Shown here piece after piece: positions 34,924-42,075 of a stretch of 59,306 nucleotides of DNA. The stretch lies in contig DATEZO010000220.1 of the NCBI GenBank assembly GCA_035255485.1, forward strand, positions 1-59,306, written 5' to 3'. Numbering within the stretch: position 1 is the stretch's first letter; each line of letters starts with the position of its first letter. A program made the position numbers and the translations under genes. Below the pieces are notes generated by a model. The model was not told where the DNA came from. It searched no databases and saw only the letters and a program-made list of their open reading frames with translations. The DNA comes from DATEZO01 sp035255485 (GTDB lineage Bacteria > Pseudomonadota > Gammaproteobacteria > Burkholderiales > Burkholderiaceae_D).

Positions 34924-36086
34924 GCGAAAAAAATTGGGATCAGGCGCATCGGATTCTGTGCATCCGGCCCGACAATCTGGGGGATGTCCTGATGTGCACG
35001 CCCGCCATGCGAGCGTTGCAACAATCGGCTCCCGGACGCAGGCTGGTGCTGCTTGCTTCCGCAAGCGGCGCTGCAGCCGCTCGCTTCATCCCGGAGCTGC
35101 ATGACGTGATCGTCCACCCGGTGCCGTGGGTCAAATGCAGCGACGCGCGCCATGCCGGTGCCGACATGGCCCTGATTCGCACGCTGAGTTCGTACGAATT
35201 CGACGCCGCAGTCATTTTTACATCGTATAGCCAGAGCCCCCTGCCCGCGGCACTGCTTTGCCATCTTGCCGATATTCCGCTGCGCCTTGCGCATTGCCAT
35301 GAAAATCCTTACCACCTGCTGAGCCACTGGATAGCCGACCCGGAACCCGGAACAGCGGTACGTCATGAAGTGCGCCGGCAACTCGATCTGGTCGCCTCTG
35401 TCGGCAGCGTGACGGATAACGAGCGCCTGTCGTTTTCCCTCCGCCATGCCGATACCGGCTGGGCGCAACGCCGCCTGCAGTCGCTTGGCATCGATCTTTC
35501 CCGAAACTGGCTGCTGCTGCATCCGGGAGCCAGTGCGCCATCACGCCGTTATCCTGCGCATCTATGGATTGAAACCGCAAACCGGCTGGCCACCCAGCTT
35601 GGTTGCCCGATGATATTCACCGGCAGCGCAGGCGAAACGCCATTGGTGGAACAGATCAGAAGCAGAATAGCATCACCCACGCATTCGATGGCAGGCGCTC
35701 TCGATCTCGGGCAATTTGCCGCATTGCTGTCACTGGCGCCGGTCCTCATTTCCAACAACACCGGGCCAGTGCACCTGGCTGCGGCTGTCGGCACGCCGGT
35801 GATCGACCTGTATGCGCTGACGAACCCGCAGCACACGCCGTGGCAGGTGCCAAACCGGGTTCTGTACCATGATGTTCCCTGCCGCAACTGTTACAAGAGC
35901 ATCTGCCCGGAAGGACATCATGATTGCCTGGCGAAAGTCGCGCCGGAGCGCGTTGCGCATGCCACCATCGAACTGCTGCGCGATACGCATGATGCGATTT
36001 CCGGGCGGCGCAGCGCGCAGCAAGGCAAGCTGGAACAGTCCGCGCTTACAGCCAGTATTCCCACAGACGCGCAATTCCTTCCTTGA
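34920..36086 (+). CDS. Glycosyltransferase family 9 (heptosyltransferase-like)
   Basis: A 388-residue GT9 enzyme with the N-terminal RILCIRPDNLGDVLMCTPAMRAL and, in the C-terminal half, LLLHPGASAPSRRYPAHLW and VLISNNTGPVHLAAAVGTPVIDLY. The start overlaps the phosphatase stop (ATGA). A Cys cluster near the end (CRNCYKSICPEGHHDC) is common in this subgroup. Its 3' end overlaps the convergent phospholipase-D gene by 41 bp. Probable acceptor: an LPS core or capsule precursor. Confidence 0.88.
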   Translation: MSEKNWDQAHRILCIRPDNLGDVLMCTPAMRALQQSAPGRRLVLLASASGAAAARFIPELHDVIVHPVPWVKCSDARHAGADMALIRTLSSYEFDAAVIFTSYSQSPLPAALLCHLADIPLRLAHCHENPYHLLSHWIADPEPGTAVRHEVRRQLDLVASVGSVTDNERLSFSLRHADTGWAQRRLQSLGIDLSRNWLLLHPGASAPSRRYPAHLWIETANRLATQLGCPMIFTGSAGETPLVEQIRSRIASPTHSMAGALDLGQFAALLSLAPVLISNNTGPVHLAAAVGTPVIDLYALTNPQHTPWQVPNRVLYHDVPCRNCYKSICPEGHHDCLAKVAPERVAHATIELLRDTHDAISGRRSAQQGKLEQSALTASIPTDAQFLP

Positions 36087-37482
36087 ACCTGTCAAGCGGG
36101 CTCCTGTTTTCCCAGGCCGGCAGATCGATTTCGACCGACGCGTCCAGGTCGCCCTGGAACATGCCGCGCATCTGGCGGGCGAAATCGCTGCCGAGCACGA
36201 TGACATTCATTTCATCGTTATGCAGGAAACTGCGAAAATCCATATTGCTTGATCCGACGGTTGACCACACGTCATCGATCATCGCGGTCTTCGCATGCAA
36301 CAGCGCATTGCGACGCTCGTAGATCCTGACGCCGGCGCGCAACAGTTCTTCATAGTGCGAACGCCCGGCATTGAAGGTAATCCAGTAATCGCTGAACCCC
36401 GGCAGCAATAGCTTGACATCCACACCCCGCTGCACTGCTTCCTTGAGCGCATCGATCATTTGCCGGTCCGGAACAAAATAGGCCATGGTGATGTAAATAT
36501 TCCGTTCCGCATGCGAGATGGCGGACAACATGCCCAGATAAATCATGTTGAGGGACGTATCCGGGCTGCTGCCGAGGGTTTTCACCACCAGGTCGCCTTG
36601 CTTCACCACGTGCGGAAAATATGCCTTGTCCGCCATGGCGCGACAGTTCTGCTTCTTCCAGCTTGCGATAAACAGCTTCTGGAAATCGGCCACCGCCGGG
36701 CCGCGTACTTCGATATGGGTATCGCGCCAGCTTTCAGTCGTTTTTCCGCTGCCGCGCTTGCCGAAAATTCCGCTCGAATATACCTTGCTGATATTGATGC
36801 CGCCGGTGAAGCCGGCGACGCCGTCGATAATCAATAGCTTGCGGTGATCGCGATTGTTCATGGAAAAAAATCTGCCCTTCAATGGATTGACCGGATTGAA
36901 CTCGCATACATTGATGCCGGCGGCGCGCAGCTTTTCAAAGAATGTTTTTGAAGTGCCCAGCGCGCCGACGCTGTCATACATCAGGTTGACCTGGATTCCC
37001 TGCGCCTGCTTTGCGAGCAGCAGATCGGCGAATTTTTTCCCGATTTCATCTTCCTCCAGAATATAGGTCTCAAGATTGATATGATCGCGCGCGGCTTCGA
37101 TTTCCTTGAACATGGCCTGATAGGTGCGCGGCCCATCGATCAGCAATTGCGCAGTATTGCCGGTCACCAGCGGATCGCCATCGAGCGCCTGCATGAATGC
37201 CAGATGGCGGTCCAGCAGGCTGCCCTTGCCCTGCTGTTCCAAATCGCGCAGGATGGCAGCGGTCCTGGCCTTCGATAGCAAACCACCCTGCCCCTTGATC
37301 TGCACGGGTGCCCGCGGCGTTTCCGCAAGGCGCAGTTCGCCATAATCCGGCAGGGTGGCGCACCCGTTCAACGCAACCAATGCAAGAAACGCGACAACCC
37401 GGAGCCAGCACGTTGCAGCGCCGGATCTGGCTGCGAAGATCCATTTCCGAGCGGAGATCCCGCCTGCCTGCACACCGGTCAT
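36046..37482 (-). CDS. Phospholipase D / cardiolipin-synthase-like lipoprotein
   Basis: A 478-residue protein. A signal peptide ends in the lipobox VALNGC (Cys near 40), so it is lipid-anchored. Two HKD motifs: HRKLLIIDG (with NNRD before) and HAKTAMIDDVWSTVGSSNMD. This fits cardiolipin synthase C-like enzymes, which move phosphatidyl groups at the membrane. Start ATG 37482 is backed by GAAGGAAGG; the open frame reaches 37590 without support. Convergent with the GT9 gene. A weak sigma54-like site lies upstream at 37520-37534. Confidence 0.86.
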   Translation of the reverse strand: MTGVQAGGISARKWIFAARSGAATCWLRVVAFLALVALNGCATLPDYGELRLAETPRAPVQIKGQGGLLSKARTAAILRDLEQQGKGSLLDRHLAFMQALDGDPLVTGNTAQLLIDGPRTYQAMFKEIEAARDHINLETYILEEDEIGKKFADLLLAKQAQGIQVNLMYDSVGALGTSKTFFEKLRAAGINVCEFNPVNPLKGRFFSMNNRDHRKLLIIDGVAGFTGGINISKVYSSGIFGKRGSGKTTESWRDTHIEVRGPAVADFQKLFIASWKKQNCRAMADKAYFPHVVKQGDLVVKTLGSSPDTSLNMIYLGMLSAISHAERNIYITMAYFVPDRQMIDALKEAVQRGVDVKLLLPGFSDYWITFNAGRSHYEELLRAGVRIYERRNALLHAKTAMIDDVWSTVGSSNMDFRSFLHNDEMNVIVLGSDFARQMRGMFQGDLDASVEIDLPAWENRSPLDRFKEGIARLWEYWL

Positions 37483-37519
37483 GTCAAGCCTTCCTTCAAA
37501 GATTACCCCCCGATAAGAT

Positions 37520-37534
37520 GCAATTTCCATACCG
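37520..37534 (-). promoter_or_regulatory. Weak sigma54-like site for the phospholipase-D gene
   Basis: Minus strand: CGGTATggaaaTTGC. GG and GC are 12 nt apart and the -12 half is perfect, but the -24 half has two mismatches. The predicted start near 37509 is 27 nt before the ATG. It is back-to-back with the strong plus-strand site at 37585. Confidence 0.4.
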
Positions 37535-37584
37535 TAGCAAATCACCGGAGCATCACGCTGATATTCATCATTCTGCAATTCCAT

Positions 37585-37599
37585 TGGCATGGAGATTGC
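37585..37599 (+). promoter_or_regulatory. Sigma54 promoter for the hemerythrin gene
   Basis: TGGCATggagaTTGC with exact spacing. The predicted start near 37611 leaves a 24-nt leader carrying the AAGGAG before ATG 37635. Confidence 0.85.
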
Positions 37600-37634
37600 G
37601 TTCTTCCCGCTGATTTTTACTCAAGGAGAAAACC

Positions 37635-38195
37635 ATGCCGCACAAGACCGCTGGCCATTCATCCTCGCTGGACGCAATCGAACTTCTGACTGCGGACCAT
37701 CGCAAGGTGATGCAAATGTTCGATGATTTTTCGGAGATGGAAGACAATGGAAAGGCAGGCGACGACAAAAAGCAGATTCTGGTGGAAAGGATCTGCACTG
37801 AACTGACCATGCATTCACAAGTAGAGGAAGAGCTGTTCTATCCTGCATTGCGCGATGCGCTGGAAGACCACGCGCAGCTGGATGAGGCGGAAGTGGAGCA
37901 TGCCATGGCAAACGAACTTGTCTCCGAACTGGAATCGATGCAACCGGGCGACGATTTATACGATGCGAAAGTCACGGTTCTCGGTGAATATACCAGGCAC
38001 CATATTGAAGAAGAACAGAAGGAGCTGTTTCCAAAGGCGAAAAAAGCCAAGGTGGATATGGCAGCGCTAGGCGAGGAAATCCAGAAACGCAAGGAAGAAT
38101 TGCGAAGCGAATTCGGCATGCCGGAAGAGGAAGAAACCCTTCACATGAACAGCAAATCAAAAACCAGGAAGCCGTCGCACCATACCCGGACCTGA
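37635..38195 (+). CDS. Hemerythrin HHE-domain protein
   Basis: A 186-residue protein. It has iron-binding His/Glu helices in order: LLTADHRKVMQMFDDF, LTMHSQVEEELFYPAL, VEHAMANELV and YTRHHIEEEQKELFPKA, matching the four-helix HHE di-iron fold. Such proteins bind O2, NO or sense oxidative stress. The C-terminal 40 residues are charged and probably disordered. Start ATG 37635 has AAGGAG 7 nt upstream. Confidence 0.9.
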   Translation: MPHKTAGHSSSLDAIELLTADHRKVMQMFDDFSEMEDNGKAGDDKKQILVERICTELTMHSQVEEELFYPALRDALEDHAQLDEAEVEHAMANELVSELESMQPGDDLYDAKVTVLGEYTRHHIEEEQKELFPKAKKAKVDMAALGEEIQKRKEELRSEFGMPEEEETLHMNSKSKTRKPSHHTRT

Positions 38196-38350
38196 CCACG
38201 AGCCAGGAGCAGCTGCACATCATGTCAGCATGATGCGCAGCACCTGCTTCGCTCCGCATTCACTACTAGCGGCAAACCGCACCCGTCACCAGATTTTCGC
38301 AGACCGGAATGCAGCAGCTATTTTTACAAGCCTTCACATTGCAAAAAACA

Positions 38351-38421
38351 GGGAGTATGTCGTAAAAATATGAATAATTCGCAATTATTATGTGGCACTT
38401 TAATAATACAGTGGATAGTAT
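38351..38421 (+). repeat. 71-bp intergenic element, copy B
   Basis: GGGAGTAT (38351-38358), CGCAAT at element positions 30-35 (38380-38385) and ATAC-N8-GTAT (38406-38421). It is the most divergent at the right end (AATAATACAGTGGATAGTAT). It lies in the 333-bp gap between the convergent hemerythrin and DUF421 genes; I see nothing else in that gap. Confidence 0.78.
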
Positions 38422-38528
38422 ATATTTTGTCAGGCGTCACTTTGCGCCTTCTCTGCCGCCGCTACAGCGTCTTCAGCAAAAGACATGAACGGCATCCAGC
38501 CGTTTGACCCGCTCATACAATCCGGCTG

Positions 38529-39017
38529 TCATCCGGATTTCGGGATAACACTGACCTCGCCGTCAGGCTCCAAAAAGGCCGCCTTTACCTGCTCGATCGA
38601 ATCGATTCCCTGTTCGCGCAATTTGATCCGCAGTTCTTCTTCGGTAATGAATTCCTTGCGCATGTTGCGCATCAACATGCGGCCGTCTTTTACCAACCGC
38701 AGCGAAGAGGGTTCCGCAAAGCGGCGAAAGGCGGCAAACCGAAAACTGAGCCAGTCAACCGTCATGTTCCAGAAAATCAGGGTGGACACCAGCACGATCC
38801 CGTCGGTCACCGTTTTGTATTCTCCGGCCATGGCATTTTGCGAAGCATCAGCCACAATCACCAGAAGCAGGATATCCGCCAATCCGACCGCACCCACATC
38901 CCGACGCACCGCGAATCTGAATATCAGAAACAGGAACCAATAGGTGGCGGTGCCCCGCACTACGATTTCGGCAACCGGCAGACTGAGACCGAACAACTCT
39001 GACCAATCCACAATCAT
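38529..39017 (-). CDS. DUF421 (YetF-like) membrane protein
   Basis: A 162-residue protein. Two or three helices come first (VRGTATYWFLFLIFRF, GLADILLLVIVADASQNAMAG, GIVLVSTLIFWNMTVDWLSF), then the YetF-type cytoplasmic domain (LRLVKDGRMLMRNMRKEFITEEELRIKLREQGIDSIEQVKAAFLEPDGEVSVI). Function unknown. ATG 39017 is the usual family start (MxxDWxELF); the frame extends further without a ribosome site. Confidence 0.85.
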   Translation of the reverse strand: MIVDWSELFGLSLPVAEIVVRGTATYWFLFLIFRFAVRRDVGAVGLADILLLVIVADASQNAMAGEYKTVTDGIVLVSTLIFWNMTVDWLSFRFAAFRRFAEPSSLRLVKDGRMLMRNMRKEFITEEELRIKLREQGIDSIEQVKAAFLEPDGEVSVIPKSG

Positions 39018-39078
39018 GAGATTCCCAAGGATGACGATTGAACCGGCACGAATTGATCGAGCATGGATGAAATAAAAC

Positions 39079-39117
39079 GCTTGTCGCTCCCGCCAACAGT
39101 ACGGGGGAACGACAAGC
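39079..39117. other. Strong hairpin upstream of DUF421
   Basis: An 8-bp outer stem GCTTGTCG/CGACAAGC (39079-39086, 39110-39117) has an inner CCCG/CGGG extension. It lies about 60 nt before the DUF421 start, in its likely leader or as the end of an upstream transcript. The rest of the 39018-39308 gap shows nothing I can support. Confidence 0.45.
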
Positions 39118-39308
39118 CTGTGCCGAATCAATCAGGCAATATTGAATAAGTCCGGCGTCCTTGCCCCCGATAGATTCATTCAAGGGCGAGAACGACGGAA
39201 GGCTCGGTTAGCGTCCCTTTGCATCCCCTCAATGGAACAAGTCCGGGTCACGCAATCGCCGTCCCGGTCTGCGGCTGTTGCGCGCCCTCTTTCCTTGCAC
39301 TCCATGCG

Positions 39309-39749
39309 TCATTCCCAGTAAGGGCGCGTGTTGTAGTAACCGTAAACCTGCGAAGCCCATGTCGCATCCGCCATCGACGGCCAATGGTCCTTGTCAAAGC
39401 CGGGCGCATTTTTCAGGCGGTCTTCTTCGATATCCAGGATGAAGCATTCACGATCCGCATCCATGGTCAATGCATTCCATGGAATGGCAAACAGTTTTTC
39501 TCCCATTCCCAAGATGCCGCCGAAAGAAAGAACGGCATAGGCAATCCGGCCATTGGGAACATCCAGCATGATGTCTTCTATTTTTCCCAGATCGTCGCCG
39601 TGCATGTTGACCACCTTGTCGCCTTGCAGGGTGTCGGCTGCCATGACTTCGGGGCCGGGGCCGCCGGTATATTCATGCTGCTGTCCGACGATATGCGCTC
39701 CGCCGCCTGCGCTGGAAGTAGTTCCGGTAGATGGTGTGGATGGATTCAT
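39309..39749 (-). CDS. PRC-barrel domain protein
   Basis: A 146-residue protein. A flexible head (PSTPSTGTTSSAGGG) precedes one PRC-barrel domain (~37-110): MAADTLQGDKVVNMHGDDLGKIEDIMLDVPNGRIAYAVLSFGGILGMGEKLFAIPWNALTM. The C-terminal W/Y-rich tail (DHWPSMADATWASQVYGYYNTRPYWE) is typical of a common beta- and alphaproteobacterial group, often stress- or desiccation-linked. Start ATG 39749 has AAAGGA upstream. A sigma54 promoter lies about 215 nt upstream. Confidence 0.87.
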   Translation of the reverse strand: MNPSTPSTGTTSSAGGGAHIVGQQHEYTGGPGPEVMAADTLQGDKVVNMHGDDLGKIEDIMLDVPNGRIAYAVLSFGGILGMGEKLFAIPWNALTMDADRECFILDIEEDRLKNAPGFDKDHWPSMADATWASQVYGYYNTRPYWE

Positions 39750-39952
39750 GATGATTCCTTTCAAGTGAATCGATTGGGATAGGTAATGAGTGACAAAATC
39801 CAGCTGCTTGAAATACTGTCGCACGCTTTTTTCATGTGTGTGCCGGATCATTTCGGACCGGCTGTGCTGCTACGGGATACTGATGCTTGTTTCCGCAATT
39901 CTTGTCGGTCGCGCTAATTTCATGTTGCTTTCCTTTTGCGTTGGCCATTGCC
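39750..39952 (-). other. Long leader of the PRC-barrel gene with two possible small ORFs
   Basis: From the predicted sigma54 start (~39952) to the ATG at 39749 is about 200 nt. Two tiny frames lie in it: 17 codons at 39870-39923, with AAAGGA 8 nt upstream, and 38 codons at 39832-39948, without a site. Their translation is unproven; the first could be a leader peptide. Confidence 0.3.
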
Positions 39953-39963
39953 AATAGAAGAGA

Positions 39964-39978
39964 GCAAACGACATGCCA
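39964..39978 (-). promoter_or_regulatory. Sigma54 promoter upstream of the PRC-barrel gene
   Basis: Minus strand: TGGCATgtcgtTTGC, exact 12-nt spacing, full match to the core. The PRC-barrel gene is the nearest downstream gene but the leader would be long (~200 nt). Confidence 0.75.
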
Positions 39979-40141
39979 TGTCTGCACGATCTCTCCGGCC
40001 GGTATGCCAATCGCTTGCAACCGACGCATTCATGCCGGATGATGCATGAAAACGGAGGCAATCTTGCAGTGACGGTATCGGAAATATTTCTCGATCAGTG
40101 CGGAATGCATGTATTAACAGTAAATCATGCACGAGAGATGT

Positions 40142-40322
40142 AATGTTTTCATATTGGCGGAATCATTCAATTCCATGCAGACGGGCAGGTTGCAGGAAAG
40201 ATGCGTGCTGACAATCGGCAGTTCCGCAGCCATGTATTCAAGCGGCTTGATCGGGTTGATGAAACGCGTCGAGTCATTCAATGCGAATGCCAGGAGTTGC
40301 GCATCAAGGCACTCCCCAATGA
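40142..40322 (-). pseudogene. Fragment of a glycosyltransferase (GT1/GT4-like)
   Basis: Read on the minus strand from 40322, about 45 residues match the donor-site region of group-1 glycosyltransferases: CLDAQLLAFALND, then STRFINPIKPLEYMAAELPIVST (compare the usual ALNExTRFINPTKTLEYMAAGKPIVSTP). Homology fades after 40190, and a stop follows near 40114; no start or N-terminal domain is found upstream. It is a remnant, probably of a gene once linked to galU. Confidence 0.7.
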
Positions 40323-40950
40323 CGCCATGGCATCTCTCATCGCACCCTGATTCTCTCTTTCGAAATGCAATCGAAAAATGGTTATCGAACGTAAGACTTA
40401 CATCGCACAGTAAAAGCTACATTGGTCTGCAACCGTACCCTTTCATTCGCATAGACGCCCAATAACGGCCTTCCGGTATTCAGGATTGCTTGCAGCACTG
40501 CCTGCAGAGAAGAAACATTCGGGTAGCTCAGGCATGCATCAGTACATTCTGATTGAGAATGGGAATGACATTTCTTCCGTCGTAAATGGAATAAAACGGG
40601 GACTCTGATATGTCATCAGTATTGACAAGTGATGCCTTGAAATAGCACAAAAGAAAGAGCTGGATATCCGCGCCTTATTGGTTCCGGTACGTTTCCTGCT
40701 TAGATTATTCATCACACTGTTTCACTCTGTTATTGCATGCTTTTTGCAATCCTGCCGGCTGCATTTAACGACCGACAAAATTTGTGCCATTCTGCTTTTT
40801 CCCAGAGTACGGACGTAAGGGACGTTGATATGACTTAAAGCATGAAAGCAACAATCGGTTCATATACGAATAAGAAGGGGCAAGAACCAGCGCTTGATGT
40901 TTTTCCTTATTTTCCATACTGTCAAAACCAAATATAGAAAGGCAATTACC
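40323..40950. other. Gap upstream of galU
   Basis: No intact gene is seen. Further debris of the glycosyltransferase may be present but I cannot show it. The galU promoter must lie here; I see no strong -35/-10 pair and no sigma54 site. Confidence 0.5.
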
Positions 40951-41847
40951 ATGATGAAGGTTCGCAAGGCAGTTTTTCCAGTCGCTGGTCTAGGCACTCG
41001 TTTTCTGCCCGCGACAAAAGCTTCACCAAAAGAAATGCTGCCGATTGTGGACAAGCCTCTCATCCAATACGCTGTGGAAGAAGCAGCTGCCGCTGGTATC
41101 ACGGAAATGATATTTGTGACTGGCCGCGGCAAACAGGCAATCGAAGATCATTTCGACAAGGCATATGAACTCGAGGCCGAGCTGGCAGCGCATGGCAAAG
41201 TCAAGTTATTGATGGAAATCCGCAGCCTGCTGCCGAAATGCCTGCATTATTCCTACGTACGCCAAAGTGAAGCCCTTGGCCTTGGTCATGCAGTGCTTTG
41301 CGCCAAATCGCTGGTTGGCGATGAACCGTTTGCCGTGCTACTTGCCGATGATCTGATCGATGCAGAAATACCGGTGATGAAACAAATGGCGGCGCTTTTC
41401 GAGCAGCACGGCACTTCGATTGTTGGTGTGGAAAATGTGCTGCTGGAACAAACAAGTCAATACGGAATTGTTCACTCCCAACCATTGGGAGTGCACATTC
41501 ATCGTGTTGACGGTATCGTTGAAAAACCGGAGCCTCAGAATGCGCCCTCTACTCTCGGTGTGGTGGGTCGGTACATTTTTACGCCAGAAATATTCGATTA
41601 TCTTGAAAATACGCGACCTGGCGCCGGCGGTGAAATTCAGCTAACGGATGCAATCGCATCACTGCTACAGACTTCACCTGTGCTGGCCTATGAATTCAAG
41701 GGGCAGCGTTATGATTGCGGCTCTAAACTGGGCTACCTGAAAGCCACGGTTTCCTATGCGTTGCGGCATCCGGCAATTGCGGATCAATTCGCCGAATTTG
41801 TCAGCACACTCCAACCGGAAATCCGGGTGTACAAAACGGGGGGGTGA
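40951..41847 (+). CDS. galU: UTP-glucose-1-phosphate uridylyltransferase
   Basis: A 298-residue enzyme making UDP-glucose from UTP and glucose-1-phosphate. The nucleotide-binding AVFPVAGLGTRFLPATKASPKEMLPIVDKPLIQYAVEEA is complete; AVLLADDLID binds metal, and VEKP and GAGGEIQLTDAI are conserved GalU blocks. Start is ATG 40951 with GAAAGG 9 nt upstream. UDP-glucose feeds the UDP-glucuronate used by the Uxs-like enzyme at 15200. Monocistronic. Confidence 0.95.
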   Translation: MMKVRKAVFPVAGLGTRFLPATKASPKEMLPIVDKPLIQYAVEEAAAAGITEMIFVTGRGKQAIEDHFDKAYELEAELAAHGKVKLLMEIRSLLPKCLHYSYVRQSEALGLGHAVLCAKSLVGDEPFAVLLADDLIDAEIPVMKQMAALFEQHGTSIVGVENVLLEQTSQYGIVHSQPLGVHIHRVDGIVEKPEPQNAPSTLGVVGRYIFTPEIFDYLENTRPGAGGEIQLTDAIASLLQTSPVLAYEFKGQRYDCGSKLGYLKATVSYALRHPAIADQFAEFVSTLQPEIRVYKTGG

Positions 41848-42075
41848 TGCAAAACAAAAGATCGATGTCGACTTGACCCTGCAGCAATGCATTTACGCAT
41901 TTCAGTGAGGCCGCCCATGCCCGTGGACGGAAAGGATAAATGATTGTTTTCCACTGGTGCAGGGTGAAATAGCGAAACCACGCATGCATCATTCGCAAAT
42001 TATTGAAGGATATGGCTTTTCCTAGAAAATGAAGAAGTATTGTTGCCGCATGGAGGGAATTGCAAGGAGTGATTG

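Noticed and set aside
34623..35522. A 299-codon minus-strand frame across the GmhB-like and GT9 genes
   Set aside because: It crosses two genes with intact motifs on the other strand; no recognisable domain.
39105..39125. Possible minus-strand sigma54 site (CGGCACaggctTGTC) before DUF421
   Set aside because: The essential GC of the -12 box is missing.
40127..40465. A 112-codon plus-strand frame upstream of galU
   Set aside because: The minus strand of the same stretch encodes a clear glycosyltransferase fragment, so the plus frame is a shadow.
40440..40620. An open minus-strand stretch containing LQAILNTGRPLLGVYAN
   Set aside because: It reads like protein but has no good start, ends soon, and I could not match it to a family; left as unexplained.
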